A DNA stretch of 64,000 nt from Jatrophihabitans sp963797785 (GCA_963797785.1 CAWCQT010000002.1:1240001-1304000), one strand, 5' to 3'. Positions 51,847 to 61,227 are shown, numbered from the stretch's first letter. Program-made: numbers and translations. The notes: generated by a model from the letters alone, not told the origin.

Positions 51847-53571
51847 TTACAGCAGGTGTCGGCCACGCAGTCGCAGGGCGACGGTGCCGCCACCGGCGAT
51901 CATCAGGCCGAGCAGCGCGAGCACCAGTGGCAGCGTGGGCACGCCGCCGTCGTGGCCCGAGGAGGCCTGCCCGGCCGGCACGCCGGTCGGGAGCGCGGTC
52001 AGCGGGGCCTTCTTGGTCGGCGAGGCCGGCGTCGAGCTGCCGGGGGAGCTGGGCGCGTTGTTGGCCACCGCGGACGCGGCCAGGTTCAGCTGGAGCACCG
52101 GGCTACCCGCCGCCGCCGTGGCGCGTGGCGCGGCCGCGACCGGAGCGGCCGCCTGCGCCTTCGCGGCGAAGGAGGCGAAATGCGAAGCGGCCTTCTTGAC
52201 GGGGGGCGCCGGCAGTCCGGGCAAGGGGAACCCGGCAGGGTCGGCAGGGCCGGCAGGCTGGGCAGCGACCCGCCGTTGGGGATCAGGTTGAGCTGCACCG
52301 CGGTCTCGGTGAACTTGCCGTCGCTCTCGTCCTGGGCGTTGACGGTGATGTTGAGCAGGCTGTTGCCGATGAGGTCGAGCAGCGGGTCGAGACCCGAGGT
52401 CACCTTCGCGAGCACGTCACCCAGGTTCTTCGTCAGCCCGTCGAGGGCCGGCTGGACCACGGCGGTCAGCGCCTTCAGACTCAGCGGGACCCCGGCGACG
52501 GTCACGGTGACGGCACCGAGCGAGGAGTTGACCTTCGCGATCACGTCGTCGAGCAGCTGGCCGATGGCCGCGGGCAGCTTGGCCAGCGCGTCGACCAGGT
52601 ACTTGACGAGTGAAGTGTTCGGGCACAGGTTGTTCAGGTCCAGGCCGGCGTTCTTGAGGATCTTGCCGAGGTCGATCGTCAGCGATCCGTCGGCCAGGCT
52701 CGCGGTGATGCCGCCGCCGAGCAGCGAGAGCGACAGGTCGCTGGCCAGCTCGTCGGCGGTGGGCAGGCCGGAGATCGCGATCAACCCTCCTGGCAAGGCC
52801 TTGAGCAGCGTGTTGAACTGCGTCGATCAATGTCCCGAGGGTGGTGACCAGGGTGCCGCCGAGCGTCTTGAGCAGCGGGCTGGTGAGGCTGAGCTTCAGC
52901 CCGGCAAACTGGTAGCTGCCGGCCTGGTCGCCGTCGCTGACCCGCTTGTAGTCACCGGTGCAGCCGGCCGACGGGTCCTTGAGCTTCTTGCCGAACGCGG
53001 CCTGGTCGGACTCGGACGAGATCGCGCCGAGGGACAGCTTGAGGTTGCCGAGCTGGCCGGTGAGGGCCGAAGCGCCGGGCAGGGCCGACAGGTCCAGCGT
53101 GGCCGTGTCGCTGTCGCCCGACGAGCCGGTGTTGATCGCGCCGTTCTCGCCGAGCAGCCCGGACGAGCCGCGGGAGCTGCCGTCCTTGTTGGCCTTGGCG
53201 TACTGGCCCACCGCGCCGAGCTCGAGCCCGCCGGGGATCGGGATGGTGATGTTGCCGCCCGGCGCTTCGATCGTGGTGCCGAGCAAGGTGCCCGACAGCG
53301 GGTCGGGCTTCGGGCTGGGGTTGTCGGGGTAGCTGGCCTCGACACCGTTGAGGCTGGCCACGCTGTCGAAGCTCGTGCCCGCGGCGCTGCCGGTCAGGAA
53401 CCGCCCGGCGGCCTGCGAGACGGGGGTCGCTGCGCCTGCGGCGCCACCCGAGGTGGCCACGGCCGTTACGGCGAGTGCGGTGGCCAGGCCGAACGCGACC
53501 GCGGGAACGCCGCGCCGCCGCGCGAGGCGACCGAACGTCGTCGTGGCGCCACGCGTAGTGGGAGTGCGCAA
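51847..53571 (-). pseudogene. Choice-of-anchor G-like surface protein, interrupted by two frameshifts
   Basis: The gene starts at 53571 with a signal peptide (VPAVAFGLATALAVTAVATS) and the block SQAAGRFLTGSAAGTSFDSV seen in choice-of-anchor G proteins. Near 52815 the frame changes by one base: after TLIDAVQ the sense continues as TLLKALPGGLIAISGLPTAD in the next frame. Near 52215 it changes again, into LPGLPAPPVKKAASHF. The end has a Pro/Thr-rich linker, a membrane helix (TLPLVLALLGLMIAGGGTVA) and a basic tail RLRGRHLL, so the product would be anchored in the envelope. Both shifts are single-base. Assembly error or phase variation are alternatives to true loss. Confidence 0.75.
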
Positions 53572-53658
53572 TTGCCTGCCCTTTCGAAACTTCGCGGAAA
53601 AGCCGGCGCGCTCGTGAAACCACGCCCGCGCAGATTATGACCGGGTAACGGGGGTTTG

Positions 53659-55377
53659 TCAGGCCGAACGGGAACCGGGCATCCCGAGGGCCACTGGGCC
53701 GTACCGTAGCGCGGCCGGTGCGTCTTCCGGTACCGCAGGGTGACGGGGGGTCACAGGATCGACCCGGCGGTAGGCGTCGCCGAGCGGCGGGCGGCTGTCC
53801 GTTTCGCCCTTGTTGGGCCACAGTGACGCTGCGCGTTCGGCCTGGGCGGTGATGGACAGCGACGGGTTGACCCCGAGGTTGGCCGAGAGCGTCGAGCCGT
53901 CGACGACGTGCAGGCCCTCGTAGCCGTAGAGGCGGTGGTAGGCGTCGATGACACCGGTCTGCGGCGAGTCGCCGATGACGCAGCCGCCGATGAAGTGCGC
54001 GGTCATCGGGATGTTCATCAGGTCGCCCCAGGTGCCGCCGGCCACGCCGTCGACGTTGCGAGCCAGCTGGTCGGCGGCCTGGTTGGCCACCGGGATCCAG
54101 GTGGGGTTGGGCTCGCCGTCGCCCTGCACGGAGGTGAGCTTGCGGAAGCCGAGGCGGGTCTTCGTGCGGCGCACGGTGATGGAGTTGTTGATCGTCTGCA
54201 TGACCAGCAGGATGAGCACCCGCTCGGACCAGCGGCGTGGGACGAGCAGCCTCAGCTTGCGCGGGTCGCGCAGCAGGGCGGTGAGGAACTGCCACCAGCG
54301 GGAGCGCCGGGTGCCGCCCTCGGTCATGATCGTGTTCAGCAGGCCCATCGAGTTGCTGCCCTTGCCGTAGCGGCACGGCTCGATGTGCGTGTGCTCGTCC
54401 GGGTGCCACGACGACGTGATGGCCACGCCCTCGGTGTAGTCGGCCTTCGGCTTGTCCACCCGCACCCCGAGAATGGCCTCGGAGTTCGTGCGGGTGAGGT
54501 AGCCGAGGCGCGCGGAGACCGCCGGCAGGCTGGTCTCGCGCAGCCGGTGCAGCAGCTTCTGGGTGTTGTAGGTGCCGGCCGAGAACACCACCTGGTCGGC
54601 GGTGAACACGCGCCGCCCGCCGTGCCGCCAGGACCCGGTGCGCTCGGTGTGCACCTCGTAGCCGCCGCTCTCGCCCGGGCGGACGTCGGTGACGGTCGTC
54701 AGCGCCAGGATGTGCGCGCCGCGCTGCTCGGCCAGGTAGAGGTAGTTCGTGGTCAGGGTGTTCTTCGCGCCGTGCCGGCAGCCGGTCATGCACTCGCCGC
54801 ACTGGATGCAGCCGGTGCGCTCGGGCCCGGCGCCGCCGAAGAACGGGTCGGGCACGGTCGCGCCCGGCTCCTGGCCGCCGTCCCGGCCGAAGAACACGCC
54901 CACCGGGGTGGCGTGATAGGTCTCGGCCTGCCCGAACTGCTCGGCGAGGCGCTGCATCTCCACGTCGCAGGGCGTGGTCGTGGGGTTGGTGACGACGCCG
55001 AGCATCTTCTTCGCCTGCGCGTAGTGCGGGGCGAGCTCGTCGCGCCAGTCGGTGATGTGGGCCCACTGCGGGTCGTCGTAGAACGGCTGGAGCGGCTCGT
55101 AGAGGGTGTTGGCGTAGTTGAGCGAGCCGCCCCCCACCCCGGCGCCGGCCATGATGAGGCAGTCCTTGAGCAGGTGGATGCGCTGGATGCCGGTGCAGCC
55201 GAGCTTCGGCGCCCACAGGTAGTTGCGCGCGTCCCAGGACGTCTTGGGCAGGGTCTCGGCGGTGAACCGGCGGCCCGCCTCGAGCACCCCGACGCGGTAA
55301 CCCTTCTCGGTCAGCCGGAGCGCCGTCACGCTGCCGCCGAACCCGGACCCGACGACAATCACGTCGTAATCGGCCAC
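53659..55377 (-). CDS. GMC-type flavin oxidoreductase (ChoD-like)
   Basis: A 572-residue FAD enzyme resembling mycobacterial Rv3409c (ChoD). FAD motif: VIVVGSGFGGSVTALRLTEK at the N-terminus; MAGAGVGGGSLNYANTLY near residue 75; a Cys-rich block GCIQCGECMTGCRHGAKNTL near residue 190, typical of this subgroup; AHFIGGCVIGDSPQTGVIDA near residue 465; and VVDGSTLSANLGVNPSLSIT as the C-terminal FAD block with the catalytic Asn. Annotated family members are called cholesterol oxidases, but sterol activity of ChoD-type proteins is disputed, so substrate is left open. Confidence 0.9.
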   Translation of the reverse strand: MADYDVIVVGSGFGGSVTALRLTEKGYRVGVLEAGRRFTAETLPKTSWDARNYLWAPKLGCTGIQRIHLLKDCLIMAGAGVGGGSLNYANTLYEPLQPFYDDPQWAHITDWRDELAPHYAQAKKMLGVVTNPTTTPCDVEMQRLAEQFGQAETYHATPVGVFFGRDGGQEPGATVPDPFFGGAGPERTGCIQCGECMTGCRHGAKNTLTTNYLYLAEQRGAHILALTTVTDVRPGESGGYEVHTERTGSWRHGGRRVFTADQVVFSAGTYNTQKLLHRLRETSLPAVSARLGYLTRTNSEAILGVRVDKPKADYTEGVAITSSWHPDEHTHIEPCRYGKGSNSMGLLNTIMTEGGTRRSRWWQFLTALLRDPRKLRLLVPRRWSERVLILLVMQTINNSITVRRTKTRLGFRKLTSVQGDGEPNPTWIPVANQAADQLARNVDGVAGGTWGDLMNIPMTAHFIGGCVIGDSPQTGVIDAYHRLYGYEGLHVVDGSTLSANLGVNPSLSITAQAERAASLWPNKGETDSRPPLGDAYRRVDPVTPRHPAVPEDAPAALRYGPVALGMPGSRSA

Positions 55378-55428
55378 GCGCCCTCCCAGGGTGTCCCGGC
55401 CGACCTTACTTGCGGGTAACCCCCCGGA

Positions 55429-56331
55429 TCAACGCGACAGGTGGGCCAGCTTCTCGGGGTTGGCGACGATGAACACCGTGCGGATGCGCCCGCCGTGCAC
55501 GACCAGCTGGGCGACACTCGCCGGCCGGCCCTCGTCCAGCAGCACCAGGCCGACGCCGCCGTTGACCTGGGCGAAGCGCACCTGCCACGACGCCGCCTCG
55601 CGATAGATGCCGAGCAGGAAGCGACCCACCTTGTCGGCGCCGTCGATCGGGCGGCGCGCGGCCTTGGCCAACCCGCCGCCGTCGCTGATCAGCGTGACGT
55701 CGGGGGCCAGCAGGCCGAGCAGCCCGCCCAGCTCGCCCGTGGCGCACGCGGCCAGGAACTGTTCGGTGACCCGTCGCTGCTCGTCCTCGGCCGCGGTGAA
55801 TCGCGGCTGCCGGGCGTGGACGTGCTCGCGGGCCCGGTGGGCGAGCTGGCGCACCGCGGCCGGCGAGCGGTCCAACGCGGCGGCCACGTCGTCGTGCGGC
55901 ATGCCGAACACCTCGCGCAGCACGAACACCGCCCGCTCGTCCGGGGTGAGCGACTCGAGCACGACCAGCATCGCGAGCGACACCTGCTCCTCGCGGTCGG
56001 CGCGCTCGGTGACCCGCACACCGGGATCCTCCGTCGGATCCGGCTCGACCAGAGGTTCGGGCAGCCACGGGCCCACGTAGGTCTCCCGGCGCGCCTGGTT
56101 CGCCCGTATCCGGTTCAGGGCCTGGGTGACGGCAGTACGGACGAGGTAGGCGCGCGGGTCCCGCACCGCCGAGCGGTCGGCGGCCGACCAGCGCAGCCAC
56201 GTCTCCTGGACCACGTCCTCCGCGTCGGCGATCGAGCCGAGGACGTCGTAGGCCACCCGGAACAGCAACCGGCGGTGGGCGACCCAGGGGTCGTCGCCGG
56301 CCGGGTCGCCGCCCACCGAGCCCGCAGTCAC
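55429..56331 (-). CDS. ECF41-type sigma factor with SnoaL-like C-terminal extension
   Basis: A 300-residue extracytoplasmic-function sigma factor. Sigma region 2 is near residues 14-80 (RLLFRVAYDVLGSIADAEDV; VQETWLRWSAADR) and region 4 near 128-180 (LTPDERAVFVLREVFGMPHD; VAAALDRSPAAVRQLAHRAR). From 190 a SnoaL-like domain carries the ECF41 motif SDGGGLAKAA and a NPEKL-type end. ECF41 members lack a classical anti-sigma factor, and the extension itself controls activity. The start GTG overlaps the stop of the decarboxylase-family gene (GTGA), giving the standard ECF41 pair. Confidence 0.93.
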   Translation of the reverse strand: MTAGSVGGDPAGDDPWVAHRRLLFRVAYDVLGSIADAEDVVQETWLRWSAADRSAVRDPRAYLVRTAVTQALNRIRANQARRETYVGPWLPEPLVEPDPTEDPGVRVTERADREEQVSLAMLVVLESLTPDERAVFVLREVFGMPHDDVAAALDRSPAAVRQLAHRAREHVHARQPRFTAAEDEQRRVTEQFLAACATGELGGLLGLLAPDVTLISDGGGLAKAARRPIDGADKVGRFLLGIYREAASWQVRFAQVNGGVGLVLLDEGRPASVAQLVVHGGRIRTVFIVANPEKLAHLSR

Positions 56332-56882
56332 CGCAGCGGCGCCGGTTCGCAACGGTCGGCGAACCCCTGGCCGGCCAGGCCGAGCGCGTTGTTGAATCGG
56401 GCGCGCTGGTTCTCCACGGCGATCATCATGGTCAGCTCGACCACCGCCGCGTCGTCGAGGTGCTCGCGCAGCCGGGCCACCATCGCGTCGGTGACCGTCA
56501 TCGGGGTGGCACTGGCCGCCTCGGCGTACTCGAGCACCGCGCGCTCGAGGTCGGTGTACGCGCCGCTCTGCCGCCACCGGGGCAGCTCGCGCACCTTGGC
56601 CGGGTCCATACCCTCGTTCATACCGAGCCAGTAGCCGAAGTCCATGCACCATTCGCAGCCGACGGTGGCCGCGGCGGCCATCTGGGCGAGGTGCTTGAGC
56701 TCGGCGGGCGCCCGCTTCCAGCTGTCCGCGGCCAGCTCGAACCGGCCGACCGTACGCATCAGTTTGGGCTGGTGCGCCATGGCGCGCGCCGGTTCGACCA
56801 CGGCGCCGAAGCGCCGTCGCGAGTAGAGGTCAGCGATGCGCGAGGTCAGCGAACGGGGCGGCTCGAGTGAGATGCGGGCCAT
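56328..56882 (-). CDS. Carboxymuconolactone decarboxylase/AhpD-like protein, ECF41 partner
   Basis: A 184-residue protein with the AhpD-type redox motif GCEWCMDFGYWLGMNEGM near residue 92 (CxxC followed by acidic residues). Flanking helices are LKHLAQMAAAATV and YTDLERAVLEYAEAASATPM. ECF41 sigma factors are known to sit beside a COE gene (carboxymuconolactone decarboxylase, oxidoreductase or epimerase), and this is the decarboxylase type. The ATG at 56882 has a GGAGG-like site. An ECF41-type promoter element lies upstream, so it is likely the main target of the coupled sigma factor. Confidence 0.92.
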   Translation of the reverse strand: MARISLEPPRSLTSRIADLYSRRRFGAVVEPARAMAHQPKLMRTVGRFELAADSWKRAPAELKHLAQMAAAATVGCEWCMDFGYWLGMNEGMDPAKVRELPRWRQSGAYTDLERAVLEYAEAASATPMTVTDAMVARLREHLDDAAVVELTMMIAVENQRARFNNALGLAGQGFADRCEPAPLR

Positions 56883-56909
56883 GGCGGGCCTCCCTCGTCG
56901 ACGGGCTGG

Positions 56910-56945
56910 TGCCCATACGACACGGGCGGCCCGCGCGATGTGACA
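56910..56945 (-). promoter_or_regulatory. ECF41-type promoter element upstream of the decarboxylase-family gene
   Basis: On the minus strand TGTCACA (56945-56939) matches the reported ECF41 -35 element exactly. A TGTCGTA follows 16 bases later (about 56922-56916) in the -10 position, close to the CGTC-type consensus. The element starts 3 bp beyond the pstB stop codon. Confidence 0.6.
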
Positions 56946-56947
56946 GC

Positions 56948-57727
56948 TCAGCCGAAGCGTCCGGAGATGTAGTCCTCGGTGCGCCGGTCCGACGGGTTGG
57001 CGAAGATCTTCTCGGTGTCGTCCATCTCGACGAGCTGACCCGGCTTGCCCACTCCGGCGAGGTTGAAGAACGCCGTGCGCTCGGAGACGCGGGCGGCCTG
57101 CTGCATGTTGTGGGTGACGATGACGATCGTGTACTTCTCCTTGAGCTCCTGGATCAGGTCCTCGATGGCCAGGGTGGAGATCGGGTCCAGGGCGGAGCAC
57201 GGCTCGTCCATGAGCAGCACCTGCGGCTCGACGGCGATCGCCCGCGCGATGCACAGCCGCTGCTGCTGGCCGCCGGACAGCCCCGCGCCCGGCTTGTCGA
57301 GACGGTCCTTCACCTCCTCCCAGAGGTTGGCACCGCGCAGCGACTTCTCGACGACGGCGTCGGTGTCCGAGCGGCTCATCCGCTTGCTGTTCAGCTTCAT
57401 CCCGGCGACCACGTTGTCGTAGATGGACATCGTCGGGAACGGGTTCGGCCGCTGGAAGACCATCCCGATCGAGCGGCGCACGTCCACGGGGTCGATGGAG
57501 CGCTGGTAGATGTCGTCGCCGTCGAGCAGCACCCGGCCCTCGACGCGGGCGCCGGCGATCACCTCGTGCATCCGGTTCAGCGTGCGCAGCACCGTCGACT
57601 TACCGCAGCCGGACGGCCCGATGAACGCGGTGATGCTGCGCGGTGCCACGGTGAGCGACACGTCGCTGACGGCGAGGAACTTGCCGTAGTAGATGTTCAG
57701 GCTCTTGGTCTCTATGCGCTTGGCCAT
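56948..57727 (-). CDS. pstB: Phosphate ABC transporter ATP-binding protein
   Basis: A 259-residue ATPase that powers high-affinity phosphate import. Walker A is GPSGCGKST near residue 38, followed by VLRTLNRMHEVIAGARVEG (PstB-specific spacing). Q-loop block: MVFQRPNPFPTMSIYDNV. The signature is LSGGQQQRLCIARAIAVEP and Walker B LLMDEPCSALDPIST. The H-loop is VIVTHNMQQAARVSERTAFF, a PstB hallmark. Last gene of the pstSCAB operon, 20 bp after pstA. Confidence 0.97.
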   Translation of the reverse strand: MAKRIETKSLNIYYGKFLAVSDVSLTVAPRSITAFIGPSGCGKSTVLRTLNRMHEVIAGARVEGRVLLDGDDIYQRSIDPVDVRRSIGMVFQRPNPFPTMSIYDNVVAGMKLNSKRMSRSDTDAVVEKSLRGANLWEEVKDRLDKPGAGLSGGQQQRLCIARAIAVEPQVLLMDEPCSALDPISTLAIEDLIQELKEKYTIVIVTHNMQQAARVSERTAFFNLAGVGKPGQLVEMDDTEKIFANPSDRRTEDYISGRFG

Positions 57728-57747
57728 GACGTGGTCTCCCGGCGTCC

Positions 57748-58710
57748 TCAGGTGGCGATCTTGTTGCGCCGGCCGATCAGCCGGGCGATGAGATTGAGGC
57801 CCATGACGATGATGATCAGCGTCAGGGCGGCGCCCCAGAGGCGGTCGGGGGCGTAGTTGGCGACCGAGCCCAACACCCGCTTGCCGTTGGCGTCGAGGTG
57901 GTAGGCGCTCTTGCCGGACGAGGTGTTGATATTGATGAACTGGTTGTTGATGAGCGTCGGCAGGGCCGCCTGGTTGCCGCCGAACAGGTTGCGGTTCGTG
58001 TTCGTGGCGTAGCCGTTGAGGATGAGCAGCGGCGCCGTCTCGCCGGCCACCCGGGCCACGCCGAGCACGATGCCGGTGATCAGCCCGCTGAAGGCGGTCG
58101 GGATGACGATCTTGACGATGGTGCGCCACTTCGGCACGCCGAGCGCGTAGGACGCCTCCCGCAGTTCGTTCGGGACGAGGCGCAGCATCTCCTCGGTGGC
58201 CCGGATGATCACCGGCACCATCAGGATGACGAGGGACAGCGAGACCAGGGCGCCGGACAGCCCGATGCCCAGCGTCGTGGCGAACAGTGCGTAGATGAAC
58301 AGCGCGGCCACGATCGACGGGATGCCGGTGAGGATGTCGACCATGAACGTCGTGATCCGCGCCAGCCGGCCGCGGCCGTACTCGACGAGGTAGACACCGA
58401 CGAGCAGCGCGATCGGCACCGAGATGACGCTGCACAGCGCCACCTGCTCGGCCGTGCCGATGATGGCCGCGGAGGCGCCGCCACCGGCCACGGTGGAGCT
58501 GACGCCGGCCTGGTCGCTGCTCCACCAGTCGGCCGACGTGATGGCGTGCCAGCCCTTGCCGACGACGGTGGCCAGCAGCCACACCAGGGGGACAAGCGCG
58601 ACCGCGAACGCGGCCCACACCAGCACCGTGGCCACGTTGTTCTTGACCCGCCGGATGCCGCGCCCGCGGGCGAAGGTCGGCGGCCGCACCGCCGGAGCGA
58701 GGGTGCTCAC
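57748..58710 (-). CDS. pstA: Phosphate ABC transporter permease PstA
   Basis: A 320-residue inner-membrane permease with about six helices. Typical blocks are SVPIALLVGVYLVEYGRGRL, TGIPSIVAALFIYALFATTL and the EAA-type loop REASYALGVPKWRTIVKIVI; GETAPLLILNGYA follows. The start GTG 58710 overlaps the stop of pstC (GTGA), so the two permeases are translationally coupled. A longer upstream reading would overlap pstC and is not credible. Confidence 0.96.
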   Translation of the reverse strand: MSTLAPAVRPPTFARGRGIRRVKNNVATVLVWAAFAVALVPLVWLLATVVGKGWHAITSADWWSSDQAGVSSTVAGGGASAAIIGTAEQVALCSVISVPIALLVGVYLVEYGRGRLARITTFMVDILTGIPSIVAALFIYALFATTLGIGLSGALVSLSLVILMVPVIIRATEEMLRLVPNELREASYALGVPKWRTIVKIVIPTAFSGLITGIVLGVARVAGETAPLLILNGYATNTNRNLFGGNQAALPTLINNQFININTSSGKSAYHLDANGKRVLGSVANYAPDRLWGAALTLIIIVMGLNLIARLIGRRNKIAT

Positions 58711-59873
58711 GAGAACTCCTTCTTCCGGTTGACGATGGCGCGGGCGGTGGCGTTGACGACGAAGGTCAGCACGAACAGCACGAGGCCGGCGGCGATGTAG
58801 GCGCCGGTGGAGTCGCCGCCGGTGAACTCGGCTGACCCGTTCGCGATCTTCGACGCGATCGTGTCGCCGCCGGTGAAGATCGAGAACTGGAACGGCGGGC
58901 TGACCTCGGAGACGATCAGGTACACGGCGATGGTCTCGCCGAGGGCCCGGCCCAGGCCGAGCATCGCGCCGCTGACCACGCCGGCGCGACCGTAGGGGAG
59001 CACCGCCATGCGGATCATCTCCCATTTTGTGGCGCCGAGCGCGAGGGCCGCCTCGATGTTGGCCCGCGGGGTGCGTTCGAACACGTCCCGGCTGATGGCC
59101 GTCACGATCGGCAGGATCATGATCGCGAGCACGACGCCGCCGTCGAAGAGGGTGCGGTTCTGGTGCACCAGTTCGAACAGGGGGCCGGGGACGTGCGACA
59201 GCAGTCGCTGCACGCCCTCCAGGTGCGGGGCGAACGTGATGACGCCCCAGATGCCGTAGACGATCGACGGGATCGCCGCGAGCAGGTCGATGATGTAGGC
59301 CACCGGCTTGGTGAAGCGGCGGGGCGCGTACTGCGTGATGAACAAGGCGATGCCCACGGCGATCGGCACCGCGATGATCATCGCGATGATCGAGATGACG
59401 ACCGTGGCCCACAGCAGGGCGGCCACGCCGAAGTGCAGGTTGCCGTCGGTGGTCTGGAAGTTCGTGGAGGTGAGGAAGTTGTCCTTGTCGTGCACGATCG
59501 CAGGGATCGACTGGATGAGCAGGAACGCCGCGATGAGCAGGACGAGGGCGATCACCACCGCCGACGCGCCGGACGTCAGGCCGGCGAAGACCCGGTCGCC
59601 GATGCGAGCCCGGCCGGGAGCGTTGCCCAGGTCGACGCCGGACACCGGGGGCGCCGACGTCGCGACCCCCGCGCTCAGCGGTTCGCTCGACGTGATCGCC
59701 GTCGGTCCTGAGCCCGGCGGCCGACCGGTGTCGAGCACCTCGGTCTGCTCGCCGGCCTCGGCGTCGTGCTCGCCCCCGCGCTCGTACACCGACTCACCTC
59801 CGACGCGAGGCGGCGGAAGCGGTGCGCCACCCGGCTGACCGATCCGCGCGGCCGTCGTGTCCCTGTCCGTCAT
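58707..59873 (-). CDS. pstC: Phosphate ABC transporter permease PstC
   Basis: A 388-residue permease. Residues 1-90 are a hydrophilic Gly/Pro/Glu-rich cytoplasmic leader, much longer than in enteric PstC. Helices start near 105 (AVVIALVLLIAAFLLIQSIP). Blocks AIPSIVYGIWGVITFAPHL and the EAA loop AALALGATKWEMIRMAVLPY, then RALGETIAVYLIVSEV, identify the family. It overlaps pstA by 4 bp and is separated from pstS by 79 bp containing a strong hairpin. Confidence 0.95.
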   Translation of the reverse strand: MTDRDTTAARIGQPGGAPLPPPRVGGESVYERGGEHDAEAGEQTEVLDTGRPPGSGPTAITSSEPLSAGVATSAPPVSGVDLGNAPGRARIGDRVFAGLTSGASAVVIALVLLIAAFLLIQSIPAIVHDKDNFLTSTNFQTTDGNLHFGVAALLWATVVISIIAMIIAVPIAVGIALFITQYAPRRFTKPVAYIIDLLAAIPSIVYGIWGVITFAPHLEGVQRLLSHVPGPLFELVHQNRTLFDGGVVLAIMILPIVTAISRDVFERTPRANIEAALALGATKWEMIRMAVLPYGRAGVVSGAMLGLGRALGETIAVYLIVSEVSPPFQFSIFTGGDTIASKIANGSAEFTGGDSTGAYIAAGLVLFVLTFVVNATARAIVNRKKEFS

Positions 59874-59903
59874 CGCTGTGCCTGTCGTTCGTTGCGGGCG
59901 CGA

Positions 59904-59938
59904 ACCCCGCCGGTCACCGTGACGGCGACCGGCGGGGT
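59904..59938 (-). terminator. Strong hairpin between pstS and pstC
   Basis: ACCCCGCCGGTC (59904-59915) and GACCGGCGGGGT (59927-59938) form a perfect 12-bp stem with an 11-nt loop, 14 bp past the pstS stop. In this position it would act as a partial terminator or 3' stabiliser, giving more pstS than pstCAB message. The binding protein is needed in excess. Confidence 0.75.
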
Positions 59939-59952
59939 GTGGACGTCCTCGG

Positions 59953-61080
59953 TCAGCTGATCTTCGCGATCGAGGCCATGACCTTGGTCAGCAGCTGGTC
60001 CGGCAGCGGCGCGTAGCCGAGCTGGGCGAGCAGCGCCTGGCCGGGGCCGGCGGTGTAGGTGAGGAAGTTCTTCACGAACTTCCCGACCGCGGCGTCGGCG
60101 TACTTGGTGCAGGCGATCTCGTAGGTGACGAGGATCAGCGGGTAGGCGTTCTTGGCGCTGGGCTTGTAGTTCAGCTTCAGCGACACATCGTCACCGGTGC
60201 CGACCACCTGCGCCTCGGCGGCGGCCGCGCTCGCGGTGTCCTTCGAGACGTCGACGGGCCCGGAGCCGCTGTCGATCGAGGCCGTGTTCAGGCTGCTCGA
60301 CACCGCGAAGGAGTACTCGTCGTAGCCGATCGAGTTCTTGGTGCTCTTGATCGCGGCCGCGACGCCCTGCGACTTGGCCACGCCCTGGCCCTTGAACACC
60401 TGCGAGGCGTTGTCTTTGGCCGGCGTCGCCTTGAACACCGACGGTGCGGTGGCGGCCAGGTAGGTCTCCACGTTCTGCGTGGTGCCCGAGGCGTCCGAGC
60501 GGTAGACCACGTTGATCTTCGCGCCCGGCAGCTTGGCGCCGGAGTTCTTCGCCTTGATCGCCGGGTCGTTCCAGGTCGTGATCTTGCCCGTGAAGATCTT
60601 GGCGATCAGGTCGGGCGTGAGGGTCAGCTTCGAGACGCCGCTGAGGTTGTAGCCAAGGGCGATGGGGCCGACGACCATCGGCAGGTCGAGCGCTGCGCTG
60701 CCGCACGCCTTCGTCGCGGCGGCGGGCTCTCCCTTGTCGGGCGACAGCGCCGAGTCCGAACCGGCGAAGCTGACCTGCTTCGCGGTGAAGCTGGTGATGC
60801 CGGCGCCCGAACCCGTCGGGTTGTAGTTGATCTTCGCGCCGGTGCAGTTCTTGGTGTAGGCGTTGACCCACGCGGTCACCGCGTTGGTCTGGGCGGTCGA
60901 GCCGGCCGCGTTGAGCGTGCCGGAGGAGCAGGTCGCTTTGGCGCCGCCGCCGGCGGCGCTGCTGCTGCCGCCGGCATCGCCGGACGACTTGCCGCCGGAG
61001 CCGCCGCTGTTGCCGCACGCCGCCAGCGCCATCGCGGCGGCGAGCACGCCGGCCCCCAGGCCGGCACGGGTGAGCTTCAC
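59953..61080 (-). CDS. pstS: Phosphate-binding lipoprotein PstS
   Basis: A 375-residue lipoprotein; GTG 61080 follows GAGGGAGAAAG. The lipobox LAAC places the lipidated Cys at about residue 22, followed by a Gly/Ser-rich linker. Phosphate-binding blocks are LNAAGSTAQTNAVTAWVNAY, YNPTGSGAGITSF and the pocket VYRSDASGTTQNVETYL (Ser, Asp, Ser/Gly/Thr). It ends PLPDQLLTKVMASIAKIS. First gene of pstSCAB, preceded by PHO-box-like repeats, so phosphate starvation should induce it through a PhoP/RegX3-type regulator. Confidence 0.96.
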   Translation of the reverse strand: MKLTRAGLGAGVLAAAMALAACGNSGGSGGKSSGDAGGSSSAAGGGAKATCSSGTLNAAGSTAQTNAVTAWVNAYTKNCTGAKINYNPTGSGAGITSFTAKQVSFAGSDSALSPDKGEPAAATKACGSAALDLPMVVGPIALGYNLSGVSKLTLTPDLIAKIFTGKITTWNDPAIKAKNSGAKLPGAKINVVYRSDASGTTQNVETYLAATAPSVFKATPAKDNASQVFKGQGVAKSQGVAAAIKSTKNSIGYDEYSFAVSSSLNTASIDSGSGPVDVSKDTASAAAAEAQVVGTGDDVSLKLNYKPSAKNAYPLILVTYEIACTKYADAAVGKFVKNFLTYTAGPGQALLAQLGYAPLPDQLLTKVMASIAKIS

Positions 61081-61154
61081 GTCTTTCTCCCTCTGTCTGA
61101 TGTCCTAACGAGGTCGAAAGGTAGGAGCGGCACGTGGCGGCGCGGGGTGGCCCC

Positions 61155-61227
61155 GGTGAACGGGGAGTGAATGCCGCAACCTGTTCAGGTGACTCACGCA
61201 AAAGGGTCGAATGACCAGTGCGTGAAC
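61155..61227 (-). promoter_or_regulatory. Two PHO-box-like direct-repeat pairs upstream of pstS
   Basis: On the minus strand, GTTCACGCACTGGTCATTCG (61227-61208) has GTTCAC and GTCATT in 11-bp register. Further down, ATTCACTCCCCGTTCACC (61172-61155) repeats TTCAC at 11 bp. This matches the 11-bp direct-repeat units bound by PhoP in streptomycetes. Both lie between mshD and pstS. Confidence 0.65.
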
